A stretch of DNA of 12,775 bases, from NCBI RefSeq assembly GCF_042665255.1, contig NZ_JBHTCD010000060.1, one strand, 5' to 3'. A program made the position numbers and the translations under genes. This stretch comes from Insolitispirillum peregrinum. GTDB taxonomy: Bacteria > Pseudomonadota > Alphaproteobacteria > Rhodospirillales > Rhodospirillaceae. The notes beneath the pieces are model-generated. The model was given only the letters and a program-made list of their open reading frames with translations. It did no database searches and was not told the DNA's origin. Shown here one piece after another: positions 6,788 to 12,775 of the stretch. Numbering within the stretch: position 1 is the stretch's first letter; each line of letters starts with the position of its first letter.

Positions 6788-6830
6788 CCGGGGCGTGATC
6801 CGGTGCCAGGCACTGTGCATCATGCCCCGG
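6788..6830 (+). terminator. Strong stem-loop after ndvB
   Basis: CCGGGGCGTGAT (6788-6799) pairs with ATCATGCCCCGG (6819-6830) over 12 bp with one G-U pair. The 19-base loop contains an inner GTGCC/GGCAC hairpin (6803-6813). It starts 14 bases after the ndvB stop. There is no U-run, so it may stabilise the 3' end or work with Rho instead of being a classical intrinsic terminator. Confidence 0.5.
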
Positions 6831-6910
6831 GTCGTTGTAGTGTCGCATCGGTGATGCGGAAAACCGGGAACACCGGCTCCGCCCGACGCTCTGAGGACGT
6901 ACCCGTTATC

Positions 6911-7366
6911 ATGCTGAACGCTACCCTTCTCCACCCTGCCCGCCGCTGGGTTACGGCTGCCCTGATTGCCGGAGCGATGAGCATCCCGACCATTGCGGCA
7001 CCTGCCGTCGCAGCCGAGCCGACCACCCCCGCCCACACCCTCCAGAAGCCCGGCGGCGGCACCATCGATTGCGATGCCACCGATCAGGACAATGAGCTGC
7101 TGGCCTGTGCCCGCAAGGATCTGGAGGCCGGTCAAAAGCGTCTTGACGTTCTGGTCAAGGAAACGATGGCCAACCTGCCGCCCGAGGGAAAAAATACCTT
7201 CGAAGCCGCGCACAAGGCGTGGGTCGCCTATCGAGATGCCGATTGCCGCTGGAATGCCTATGATATCGAAACCGGCCGCTCATCGGACCTGATCCTGATG
7301 AGCTGTCTGGCCGACCTGACCATCAGCCGCATGGAAGAACTGGAAGCAGGCATCAACCCGCAATAA
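6911..7366 (+). CDS. Secreted LprI-like (DUF1311) protein
   Basis: A 151-residue exported protein. Residues 1-35 are a signal peptide (RR, a hydrophobic core of Ala and Ile, cleavage near AVAA-E). Residues about 52-145 match the LprI/DUF1311 pattern: four cysteines (C54, C66, C112, C132) and the hallmark HKAWVAYRDADC (101-112). The family includes mycobacterial LprI, a lysozyme inhibitor, but most members have no assigned role, so a periplasmic protective or binding function is only suggested. The start at 6911 was chosen because it opens the signal peptide; the nearest AGGA is 13 bases upstream, so the ribosome-binding site is weak. The gene lies 136 bp after ndvB, behind a strong stem-loop, and converges on the glycosyltransferase gene at 7686. 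Confidence 0.8.
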   Translation: MLNATLLHPARRWVTAALIAGAMSIPTIAAPAVAAEPTTPAHTLQKPGGGTIDCDATDQDNELLACARKDLEAGQKRLDVLVKETMANLPPEGKNTFEAAHKAWVAYRDADCRWNAYDIETGRSSDLILMSCLADLTISRMEELEAGINPQ

Positions 7367-7423
7367 CCCGAAACAGTGAGCCTGTGTCACATCGCAGGAC
7401 ACGACAGTAAGGAAACAAGGACG

Positions 7424-7598
7424 TGGAGCGCTGCTCCACACCTCGCTGGGGCCAGTCGGCCCCAGACCCCATTCCTTTGATCATAAAAGAAAAAATGGGG
7501 GTTCGGGGCCTCAGGCCCCGAGCAGTTCAGGCGGCAGCCTGCACTTTACTTACCAACTGTCGTGTACTGTGGCGTCAGATTTAACGCACGCTGATCTA
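7424..7598 (+). repeat. Dispersed hairpin repeat, copy B
   Basis: Same order of stem-loops as copy A (176-343): TGGAGC/GCTCCA (7424-7438), TGGGGCC/GGCCCCA with an AGTC loop, CGGGGCC/GGCCCCG, and CAGGC/GCCTG. Stems are identical in A and B, whereas the second loop differs (TTTA versus AGTC). B carries about seven extra bases, creating an extra CCCCATT/AATGGGG stem around the A-rich segment. The core 7497-7547 is identical to A. Confidence 0.85.
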
Positions 7599-7601
7599 GA
7601 T

Positions 7602-7685
7602 TGGCAGAAAAGAATGGGCTATCGCCCAAACCCATTTGGGGCCTGAGGGCCCGGCGAGGTGTGGAGGCAGCGCTCCACGTCCTTG
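7602..7685 (-). repeat. Inverted partial repeat, copy C
   Basis: Read on the minus strand it repeats the first module of copies A and B: GGACGTGGAGCGCTG, one inserted C, then CTCCACACCTCGC and a GGGCC/GGCCC hairpin with a CTCA loop. An ATGGG/CCCAT stem follows. It lacks the CGGGGCC core and the 3' tail of copies A and B. Confidence 0.7.
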
Positions 7686-9293
7686 CTATCTTACGGGCGT
7701 GTACTGCTCCAGCGCGGTCATCACCTGCTGCAAAACCGGCCCCCAGGGATCCCCTGCCGGGGCCGGTTTCGTTTGACGAAACAGCCGTAACGTCGAATAC
7801 CACGGGCTGTCATCGCGCCCGATCAGCCAGCGCCAGTCGCTGGCCAACGGCAGCAGCCCCCACACAGGCCGCCCCAAAGCCCCCGCCAGATGCAGCACGG
7901 CGGTATCAACACTGATCACCAGATCCAGCGCCATCAATGCCCGTGCAGTGCGGCTGAAATCACTCAGCCATGGCCCCAGATCGTCGCAGAAACACGACGC
8001 CAGATCAGGGGGCAAAGGCTCGCGGTTATCCGGGCGCTGGAGACACACCCAATCGACCATCCCGCTCGACCGGTGCAGCATCTCTCCCAGCCGGGGCAAG
8101 GCGATCGAACGGGCGGCATCCCCTTCATGCGACGGGTTCCCCCGCCACACCAGCCCGATTTTCTGCCGCCCTGCGCTCGCGGTCAACGGCACCGGGTCTC
8201 CGGCCGGGGCGGTCAGATAGGGCGCAGGCGGAATGTCCGCAGCGTCCGTCACCCGCAAACAACAGGGCAGGCTCATGGCTGGAACCTGATAATCCACCTC
8301 GGGCAGAGCCATATCCGGCCCAACAACCGCATGAACACCTGTAACGCTGGCACACAGGCTTTCCAGCCCGGCGTGGGCCTCCCAGATCACCTCGGCTCCC
8401 CGTGCGGCCAGAGCGGCGGCAAAGCGCAGCATTTGCAGGGCATCGCCCACCCCCTGTTCCCGCACGACCAGAATACGCTTGCCAGACAGCTCGGCCTGCC
8501 CATCCCACAACGGGATGTCCCGCTGTTGCAGCAAGGCACGCCCCCGCTGGAACCGCCATTCAAAAGCCGCGAATCCCTCGCGATACTGCCCGTGCGACAG
8601 CAGGCTGGTGGCGAGATTCCAATGCGCTTCGGCAGACTCCGGGGCCATCTCGACCGCTTGCCGATGAAGCTGCAACGCCTCGGCAAAGCCCCCCCGTCGC
8701 CGCAGAACCCATGCGAGATTCAGCAGCGGCGCTTCCCATCCCTCTGGCCCCAACCGCATGGCAGTCCGCAGAGCAGCGTCAGCCCCCTCAAGATCATCAA
8801 GACGCGCCTGCACCAGACCGTAACTGAGCCACAGGTAGGCAGACCGGGGCCACAGCCGGACGCCATCCTCCAGCACTTGCCGGGCACGCAGATAGCGTTC
8901 CTGCCGCAACAGCAGGCTCCCCAGCCCCTGATAAGCCGCCTGAACATAGCTTTCCCCCGCCAACACCCGTTCCCACAGGGTAACGGCCTCGTCCAGATGC
9001 CCCAAATCCCGCAGCGCCAAAGCCTGTAAATGAGTCGGCCAGCCTTTCCGCATGGTCAGGCTTTCCGCCTGCCGGGCACAGTCGAGCGCAACACCGGGCT
9101 TTTTCAGTGCGATTGCCAGTTCGGCGGCCTGCGCGGTGACGTGATACTGCTGCTCGCGGGTCAGTTCATTGGTCTGCGCCAGAGCGGCCTGCAGCAACGG
9201 CGACAGCAACAGCCAGCCGCGTTGCAGCTTGCCGGCGGTGACCGCCTCCGCCACATCAGTCAAAATTCCTTCAATGACTGTTGAATTCAGCAT
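7686..9293 (-). CDS. TPR and GT9-like glycosyltransferase protein
   Basis: A 535-residue cytoplasmic protein. Residues about 20-250 are degenerate tetratricopeptide repeats, best seen around 88-220 (for example WEAPLLNLAWVLRRRGGFAEAL). The FEWRF element (244-248) and residues 270-530 form a GT-B glycosyltransferase-like domain of the type found after TPRs in Rhodospirillales. Landmarks are ILVVREQGVGDALQMLRF (274-291), IGLVWRGNP (379-387), ISVDTAVLHLAGALGRPVWGLL (460-481), and SPWYSTLRLFRQ (496-507). Substrate is unknown; LPS, exopolysaccharide or protein (flagellin-like) glycosylation are candidates. Upstream of ATG 9293 there is AGGA only at about 14 bases, so the ribosome-binding site is weak. 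It follows the CHAP gene after a terminator-like stem-loop, so it probably has its own promoter. Its stop codon abuts the repeat element ending at 7685. Confidence 0.78.
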   Translation of the reverse strand: MLNSTVIEGILTDVAEAVTAGKLQRGWLLLSPLLQAALAQTNELTREQQYHVTAQAAELAIALKKPGVALDCARQAESLTMRKGWPTHLQALALRDLGHLDEAVTLWERVLAGESYVQAAYQGLGSLLLRQERYLRARQVLEDGVRLWPRSAYLWLSYGLVQARLDDLEGADAALRTAMRLGPEGWEAPLLNLAWVLRRRGGFAEALQLHRQAVEMAPESAEAHWNLATSLLSHGQYREGFAAFEWRFQRGRALLQQRDIPLWDGQAELSGKRILVVREQGVGDALQMLRFAAALAARGAEVIWEAHAGLESLCASVTGVHAVVGPDMALPEVDYQVPAMSLPCCLRVTDAADIPPAPYLTAPAGDPVPLTASAGRQKIGLVWRGNPSHEGDAARSIALPRLGEMLHRSSGMVDWVCLQRPDNREPLPPDLASCFCDDLGPWLSDFSRTARALMALDLVISVDTAVLHLAGALGRPVWGLLPLASDWRWLIGRDDSPWYSTLRLFRQTKPAPAGDPWGPVLQQVMTALEQYTPVR

Positions 9294-9333
9294 TGCACAT
9301 CACCACGTCCTATAGTGACCCCTGAAAGCACAA

Positions 9334-9365
9334 CGAGCGTACCCGCTTTCCAACGGATACGCTCG
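9334..9365 (-). terminator. Terminator of the CHAP gene
   Basis: CGAGCGTA (9334-9341) pairs with TACGCTCG (9358-9365), then after one mismatch CCG pairs with CGG: 11 of 12 positions paired around an eight-base loop. It starts 29 bases past the CHAP stop. On the minus strand TTGTGCTTTC follows, a modest U-rich tail. Confidence 0.6.
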
Positions 9366-9394
9366 CCAAGGATGATCGTGTTCAGTGCAGGCTG

Positions 9395-9904
9395 TCAGCC
9401 ACCCGGACGAACGATGCGGGCGGTCGCAGCCGAGGGAGAACGCTTGGAATAAATAAAGCCGTTGGTCGGGTAGGTGGTGTTGCCGTAATCCCCGATCGGG
9501 GAGTACCACACGCGGGTTTCGGTCCAGTCGTTGTTGGGCGAAACGTCAATGATGCCAACCCCGGTGTCGATCTTGCCACGGCGGCCCATGCCCCAGTTGG
9601 CGTGATCAACGATGATCTTGCGGTTGGAAACCACCTGCCGGACCACGGCGACGTGACCACGGCTCATCGAGCGGGTCTTTTTGAACACAAGCACCGAGCC
9701 GGGAGCCGGGCGCTGGCCTTTGTTGTAGATGCCACTTGCGTTCTGCCACCACTGCCAGGCATCGCCTGAGACTTCGATGTCAGAAACAGACCGAGCGTAG
9801 GGAACACAGCTCCATGCAGCCGCCTCGGCAGACGGCGCAGACGCCACCGTTGCACCGACAAGAAGGCAAACTGTCAGAATCCAGCGCGAGATCGTCTTTG
9901 GCAT
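9395..9904 (-). CDS. Secreted CHAP-domain cysteine hydrolase
   Basis: A 169-residue exported protein of the CHAP (NlpC/P60-like) superfamily, predicted to cut amide bonds in peptidoglycan peptides or stems. Residues 1-28 are a signal peptide. The mature enzyme starts just before the catalytic C33 in AWSCVPYAR. H84 in RGHVAVV and the third polar site around D100-N103 in VDHANW complete the expected triad. The domain fills most of the mature chain; no separate cell-wall binding module is visible, and the Ser/Ala/Arg tail is short. GGGAG sits about five bases before ATG 9904. It lies 45 bp downstream of a GNAT gene on the same strand and ends in a stem-loop terminator. A housekeeping wall-remodelling role is likelier than a lytic toxin, but this is inference; no immunity-like gene adjoins it. 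Confidence 0.85.
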   Translation of the reverse strand: MPKTISRWILTVCLLVGATVASAPSAEAAAWSCVPYARSVSDIEVSGDAWQWWQNASGIYNKGQRPAPGSVLVFKKTRSMSRGHVAVVRQVVSNRKIIVDHANWGMGRRGKIDTGVGIIDVSPNNDWTETRVWYSPIGDYGNTTYPTNGFIYSKRSPSAATARIVRPGG

Positions 9905-9924
9905 GCTACTCCCACCTGTTTCCT

Positions 9925-9940
9925 GGCCTGGGATCAGGCC
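9925..9940. other. Small stem-loop between GNAT and CHAP genes
   Basis: GGCCTG and CAGGCC form a 6-bp perfect stem around GGAT in the 45-bp gap, just ahead of the CHAP ribosome-binding site. It may weaken read-through or affect translation; no U-run follows on the minus strand. Confidence 0.35.
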
Positions 9941-9949
9941 CGTTTTCGT

Positions 9950-10474
9950 TTACACCGACGCCCCATACGCAGGCACAGCCGGTTCAACCATCCCGGAGAC
10001 GCTATTCAGCACCCCATCTTTCAACTCAAGTCCTAAGAAACGGTTTACATCAACCGGTCCAGGCAACTGTAATCCTTCGGCCAACGACCTTTTGAACCCG
10101 AAGCGGCTGTAATAGGGCTCGTCCCCCACCAACAGCACCGCATCCCAGCCCATGGCTTTGGCGCGAGCCAAACCTTCGGTCATCAGCAAGGTACCAACCC
10201 CAGTGTTACGCAATCCGCTCTCGACTGCAATCGGTCCCAACAATAAAATCTTCTCCATCTTTCCGGTGGCGGTGCGGATATGCACCGGCCAGAAGCGGAG
10301 TGTCCCGCGAAACCCGCCGTCTTCGGTTTCTGCCACCAGCGACAGGCCCGGGATGGCGGCAACCCCTTCACGCAACCGGTAAACGGTCTTTTGGTGGCGA
10401 TCGGGGCCAAAGGCGACTTCCAGCAAATCCTCAATCAGGTCCGCGTGGTGCGGGGCTTCGTTCACAACATGCAT
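9950..10474 (-). CDS. YhbS-like GNAT N-acetyltransferase
   Basis: A 174-residue acetyl-CoA-dependent acyltransferase. The N-terminal AFGPDRHQKTVYRLREG (21-37) is typical of the YhbS-type branch. The acetyl-CoA motif A is LLGPIAVESGLRNTGVGTLLM (78-98) with the R89-x-x-G-x-G loop, and VGDEPYYSRFGFKRS (116-130) is motif B. Substrate is unknown; YhbS relatives have no well-fixed substrate. ATG 10474 fits the family's usual N-terminus, although the ribosome-binding site is weak. It follows the gamma-glutamylcyclotransferase-like gene by 49 bp and precedes the CHAP gene by 45 bp, so these three may form one transcript. Confidence 0.85.
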   Translation of the reverse strand: MHVVNEAPHHADLIEDLLEVAFGPDRHQKTVYRLREGVAAIPGLSLVAETEDGGFRGTLRFWPVHIRTATGKMEKILLLGPIAVESGLRNTGVGTLLMTEGLARAKAMGWDAVLLVGDEPYYSRFGFKRSLAEGLQLPGPVDVNRFLGLELKDGVLNSVSGMVEPAVPAYGASV

Positions 10475-10523
10475 GGTACAGGATATCCGAGCGATCTGGT
10501 TCCAACCGCCCGAACATCGTCAT

Positions 10524-11096
10524 TCAGGCGGCGCAGCGTATCCCCTCCCCGGTGGAGAGGCGGGCGACGGCGCGAGCTTTGATGCCATCCCACAGCGCCC
10601 CGCTCAGGTCACTGGCCGCAACGGACCCGTACAGGGCCATCGTCTCGGCAGCGATGTGCAGAGCCAGGGGCTTTTCCTGCGCTTGCCAGTACGCATAGTC
10701 CCAGGACTGCGGACGCGGCGACAGCAGCGCAGTGGCAAAAAATGCCCGCGCGGGGGTTCGTCGTCGTCGGTCACTGTCCAGATGATCCACCTCGCAGGGT
10801 AGCAAGGCGTAGGCGGGGCCTTCGAAGAAAAGAATCCGGTCAAGGTCCCGTGCAGTCAGGCCATGAACCAGCAGCCCGTCAACGGTGCTGATGTCATCCT
10901 GAACAACGATCGGGAATACTTCGTCCTCGACGCAACAGCGCCGATAACCGGGCAGTACGGCGGCAACATGCCGCAGGTGCTGGCAATCACCCAACACCAC
11001 CGCCAACAGATCCATGTCCATCAGGCTGCCGAAAACGAACAGCGGTTCGTCTTGGGCAGCCTGACCGGCGCGCTGGATGGTGAAGGAAAGCGTCAT
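10524..11096 (-). CDS. Gamma-glutamylcyclotransferase-like protein
   Basis: A 190-residue member of the AIG2/GGCT-like superfamily, enzymes that release 5-oxoproline from gamma-glutamyl amines or peptides. The signature FVFGSLM (20-26) binds the substrate glutamyl group, LPGYRR (48-53) follows, and E92 in FFEGPAY is the expected catalytic glutamate. GLLVHGL (74-80) is the typical turn. The C-terminal part (about 110-190) is longer than the minimal domain and its role is unclear. The same frame stays open upstream to 11219, but ATG 11096 places the signature at the usual distance, so I use it; no good Shine-Dalgarno is visible. A TATAAT on the minus strand at 11232-11237 lies 136 bp upstream in an AT-rich gap, but no good -35 matches it. 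The natural substrate is not evident. Confidence 0.75.
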   Translation of the reverse strand: MTLSFTIQRAGQAAQDEPLFVFGSLMDMDLLAVVLGDCQHLRHVAAVLPGYRRCCVEDEVFPIVVQDDISTVDGLLVHGLTARDLDRILFFEGPAYALLPCEVDHLDSDRRRRTPARAFFATALLSPRPQSWDYAYWQAQEKPLALHIAAETMALYGSVAASDLSGALWDGIKARAVARLSTGEGIRCAA

Positions 11097-11297
11097 GGGA
11101 AGAGTAAACCAGTACGGTGAAAGAACGGCCACTAAGGTAACGGATCGGGAATAAGGGATACAATCCTTTTTCCGCCACCAAACAACATTTTCTGCTGGAT
11201 ACCCCACCCACGGGCACAAGGCAAGTTTTTTATTATAAAACAGTGAAATAGGGCACTATCTTAAGGCAAGACAGCATAATCCGGCATGCCCCCGGCC

Positions 11298-11807
11298 CTA
11301 TGCAACAGGCACAGGGCGCACCATGTACGCCGCATCGGCATCATAGCTTGCCAGTTTCTCTGCCAGCAGCGAATCCGGCTCCAGTACGGTAAAGCCTTGC
11401 CGCAGCCAGAACGGCACCGATCCGTTCACCGCCGTCAACGCCAGCGGCCCGATGGCCAGCTCCCGCCCCAATCGATCCAGCTCGGCAACCAGCGCAGCCC
11501 CCAGCCCCAGCCCCCGTGCGGCAGGCAGCAGGGCGATATCGTGCAGATACAGACAATCAGCCCCTGCCGGAACGCGCTCCAGCAGGCTGTCCAATGGCGG
11601 TGGACGCAGCAGAACGCCCGGATGGCTCAGCGTATAGCCCAAAAAGGCTCCATCGCCCCCTTGCGCCATGAAACAGCCCCGCGGAAACACGGTCAGCCGG
11701 TCGGCCAGCACTTCGGGCCGTTCGGGGTAATTCGGATGAACCACCTCTGCGATGGCAATAACGGCTGACAGATGCTGTTCCTGCATCGCAATCCAACGAG
11801 CCTGCAC
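11298..11807 (-). CDS. GNAT-family N-acetyltransferase
   Basis: A 169-residue acetyltransferase. Motif A is LHDIALLPAARGLGLGAALVAEL (88-110) with the RGLGLG acetyl-CoA loop (98-103), and ALTAVNGSVPFWLRQGF (123-139) is motif B. Its substrate is unknown; the small-molecule or peptide N-acetylation branch is likely. The GTG at 11807 has GGGAG seven bases upstream, clearly better than the internal ATG at 11786, so I use GTG. The gene lies 201 bp upstream of the gamma-glutamylcyclotransferase-like gene and downstream of dedA, whose terminator (11862-11899) separates the two transcripts. Confidence 0.82.
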   Translation of the reverse strand: MQARWIAMQEQHLSAVIAIAEVVHPNYPERPEVLADRLTVFPRGCFMAQGGDGAFLGYTLSHPGVLLRPPPLDSLLERVPAGADCLYLHDIALLPAARGLGLGAALVAELDRLGRELAIGPLALTAVNGSVPFWLRQGFTVLEPDSLLAEKLASYDADAAYMVRPVPVA

Positions 11808-11861
11808 GCGTCTTCTCCCTGCCCAAAATTCCGTTGATCAAACATACAGCATGAAAAGCAT

Positions 11862-11899
11862 AAAAGACAAAAACCCTCCACACCAGACTGTGGAGGGTC
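11862..11899 (-). terminator. Intrinsic terminator of dedA
   Basis: ACCCTCCACA (11873-11882) and TGTGGAGGGT (11889-11899, read on the plus strand) form a perfect 10-bp stem around CCAGAC. On the minus strand the stem is followed by TTTTTGTCTTTT, a textbook U-run. It lies about 58 bases past the dedA stop. Confidence 0.9.
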
Positions 11900-11957
11900 T
11901 TGTTCGGGGGACGGCAGCACGCCCGACTGTCACAGCAGGATCAACAAGCCAACAGGA

Positions 11958-12560
11958 TCATTCCGCCGGATTGCCGTTCTTTTCCGTATTCGGATCAACA
12001 ACGGCAGTCGTCTTGCTGCCGCGCCGCTTGCGCCACAGGGTAAAGATCGCAACCGCCGCCGCAAAGATCGCCAGCACCGCCAGCGCCTTCATCTGATGCT
12101 CGCCCATCACCTTCTCCAGCGCCTTGCCAAAGAAGTAGCCACCAAAGGTAAAGGCCAGAGCCCACAGCGTCGCAGCAATCAGGTTCAGCCCCATGAACTT
12201 CAGACGAGGCACCCCGGACATGGCGATCACGAACGGGCTTACGTTGCGCACCCCGTAAATGAAGCGGAAAGACAGGATGAACAGGACTTCGTAATTACGC
12301 ACCAGGCGGAACGCCCAGTCGATTTTCCCGGCCAGCCCCGGCCATCGCTTCAGCAGGGGCGTGCCATAGCGGCGGCCGATGGTGTAGTAAAACTGGTCAC
12401 CGCAAAAACTGCCAAAGACGGCACAGGCGATGACGGCTTCGAGGTTCAGGATGCCCTGATAAGCGGCAATCCCCGCAAGAATAACAATGCTTTCCCCCTC
12501 AAGGAAAGTAATGATCAAAATCGCCAGATAGCCATAGGTACTGAGCCACTCTTCGATCAC
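11958..12560 (-). CDS. DedA-family membrane protein
   Basis: A 200-residue inner-membrane protein of the DedA/VTT (SNARE-associated) family, whose members act as lipid scramblases or flippases and keep membrane charge and division normal. Hallmarks are FLEGESIVILAGI near the N-terminus, GSFCGDQFYYTIGRRYG (50-66), and FRFIYGVRNVSPFVIAMSG (98-116) with the conserved arginine. About four to six hydrophobic segments can be counted. The basic tail (WRKRRGSK) is cytoplasmic. GTG 12560 is chosen because GGAGG lies about seven bases upstream. The gene stands alone between the insertion sequence and a strong terminator. Confidence 0.9.
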   Translation of the reverse strand: MIEEWLSTYGYLAILIITFLEGESIVILAGIAAYQGILNLEAVIACAVFGSFCGDQFYYTIGRRYGTPLLKRWPGLAGKIDWAFRLVRNYEVLFILSFRFIYGVRNVSPFVIAMSGVPRLKFMGLNLIAATLWALAFTFGGYFFGKALEKVMGEHQMKALAVLAIFAAAVAIFTLWRKRRGSKTTAVVDPNTEKNGNPAE

Positions 12561-12627
12561 CGGCCCGCCTCCGTCTGCGCCAACTGGCGTTTACCCTGTC
12601 CTTTGCCCACCGCTGTTCTCCCGCGTC

Positions 12628-12650
12628 GGGCTGCTGCTAAACGGCAGCCC
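12628..12650. other. Stem-loop beside the insertion sequence
   Basis: GGGCTGC (12628-12634) and GCAGCCC (12644-12650) pair as 7 bp around a nine-base loop. It ends one base before the TTA next to the insertion sequence end. It may be the terminator of a gene interrupted or displaced by the insertion, or a hairpin that attracted it. The rest of 12561-12653 shows no gene. Confidence 0.4.
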
Positions 12651-12653
12651 TTA

Positions 12654-12775
12654 GAGCCCGTCCGGAAAGTTCCCTATTTTTTCTGATGCCTTGCAATTCT
12701 GCGCAACATCAGCCGGATCAGGGCGAGGCGCAAGAATGCCAGCGACATACGGGACAGGTTTTCGAAGTCCTTGGC
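12654..12775 (-). mobile_element. IS5-family insertion sequence, right end (partial)
   Basis: The outer end begins near GAGCCCGTCCGGAAAGT (12654-12670), with TTA at 12651-12653 as a likely 3-bp TNA target. The rest is the 3' end of the transposase gene. The element continues beyond the window, so the other inverted repeat and target copy cannot be checked. Confidence 0.7.
12674..12775 (-). CDS. IS5-family transposase, C-terminal fragment
   Basis: The final 33 codons of a DDE transposase, truncated by the window edge. KDFENLSR followed by LAFLRLALIRLML and a basic tail is the typical C-terminus of IS427/IS1031-like IS5-family transposases. The stop TAG lies at 12674-12676, about 20 bases from the presumed element end, as usual. 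Whether the gene is intact outside the window is unknown. Confidence 0.8.
   Translation of the reverse strand, partial: AKDFENLSRMSLAFLRLALIRLMLRRIARHQKK

Larger units (their letters stand above)
7416..7685. repeat. 270-bp composite hairpin element with inverted ends
   Basis: The ends CAAGGACGTGGAGCGCTG (from 7416) and its inverted counterpart (to 7685) are near-perfect inverted repeats of about 30 bp, with a one-base insertion in the right arm. The left side is repeat copy B, the right side the inverted partial copy C. The element fills the gap between two convergent genes; its right end touches the stop codon of the minus-strand gene. I saw no coding frame and no obvious target-site duplication. 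The rest of the gap (7367-7415) shows nothing notable. Confidence 0.65.

Noticed and set aside
3826..6813. A 995-codon open frame antisense to the glucan synthase
   Set aside because: It mirrors the GC-rich codon use of the well-supported ndvB gene. Its product is His/Gln/Gly-rich with no domain I recognise, so it is a frame shadow. Its length is unusual but does not by itself make it a gene.
7890..9029. A 379-codon plus-strand frame within the glycosyltransferase gene
   Set aside because: Shadow of the minus-strand gene: Gln/Pro/Arg-rich product with no motifs.
9395..9904. CHAP protein as a secreted toxin with an immunity partner
   Set aside because: No immunity-like gene or secretion-system marker adjoins it; the single-domain enzyme with a signal peptide is better explained as envelope maintenance.

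Overview
The window is GC-rich bacterial DNA. Gene styles point to an alphaproteobacterium, and I would guess Rhodospirillales: GC-rich dispersed stem-loop repeats, a GH17-GT2 glucan synthase, a TPR plus GT9-like glycosyltransferase, and a YhbS-type GNAT with the FGPDRHxKTVYRLREG opening. The order is an inference, not proven. No CRISPR array, tRNA, rRNA or phage gene was seen. The right edge cuts into an insertion sequence.

Left part (1-3005, genes on the minus strand): a repeat-rich gene-free stretch (1-415) holds a perfect 34-bp palindrome, a long stem-loop and copy A of a dispersed hairpin repeat. It is followed by a stand-alone receiver-Hpt signalling protein, the molybdenum-cofactor guanylyltransferase MobA, a TetR/AcrR-type regulator, and a 36-residue one-helix membrane protein too short for ordinary gene calling.

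Middle (3192-7366, plus strand): a sigma70-like promoter with a 17-bp palindrome just upstream drives a secreted protein with an Ala/Lys/Glu/Pro linker and four cysteines. Next come an NdvB-type beta-1,3-glucan synthase (periplasmic GH17 transglycosylase domain fused to a membrane GT2 synthase), a strong stem-loop, and a secreted LprI/DUF1311 protein. Together with the downstream CHAP hydrolase this gives the window an envelope and periplasm flavour.

The convergent junction at 7367-7685 holds copy B of the dispersed repeat plus a partial inverted copy C, so that about 270 bp is bounded by near-perfect inverted ends. This element sits directly against the stop codon of the minus-strand gene.

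Right part (7686-12560, all minus strand, read right to left): a DedA membrane protein with a clear intrinsic terminator, a GNAT acetyltransferase, a gamma-glutamylcyclotransferase-like protein, a YhbS-like GNAT, a secreted CHAP-domain cysteine hydrolase with its own stem-loop terminator, and a TPR/GT9-like glycosyltransferase. The window ends in the 3' end of an IS5-family transposase and its terminal repeat.

Most genes are ordinary members of known families. The less explained signals are the mosaic hairpin repeats, the 36-residue membrane protein, several perfect palindromes next to promoters or starts, and the kinase-less receiver-Hpt protein.
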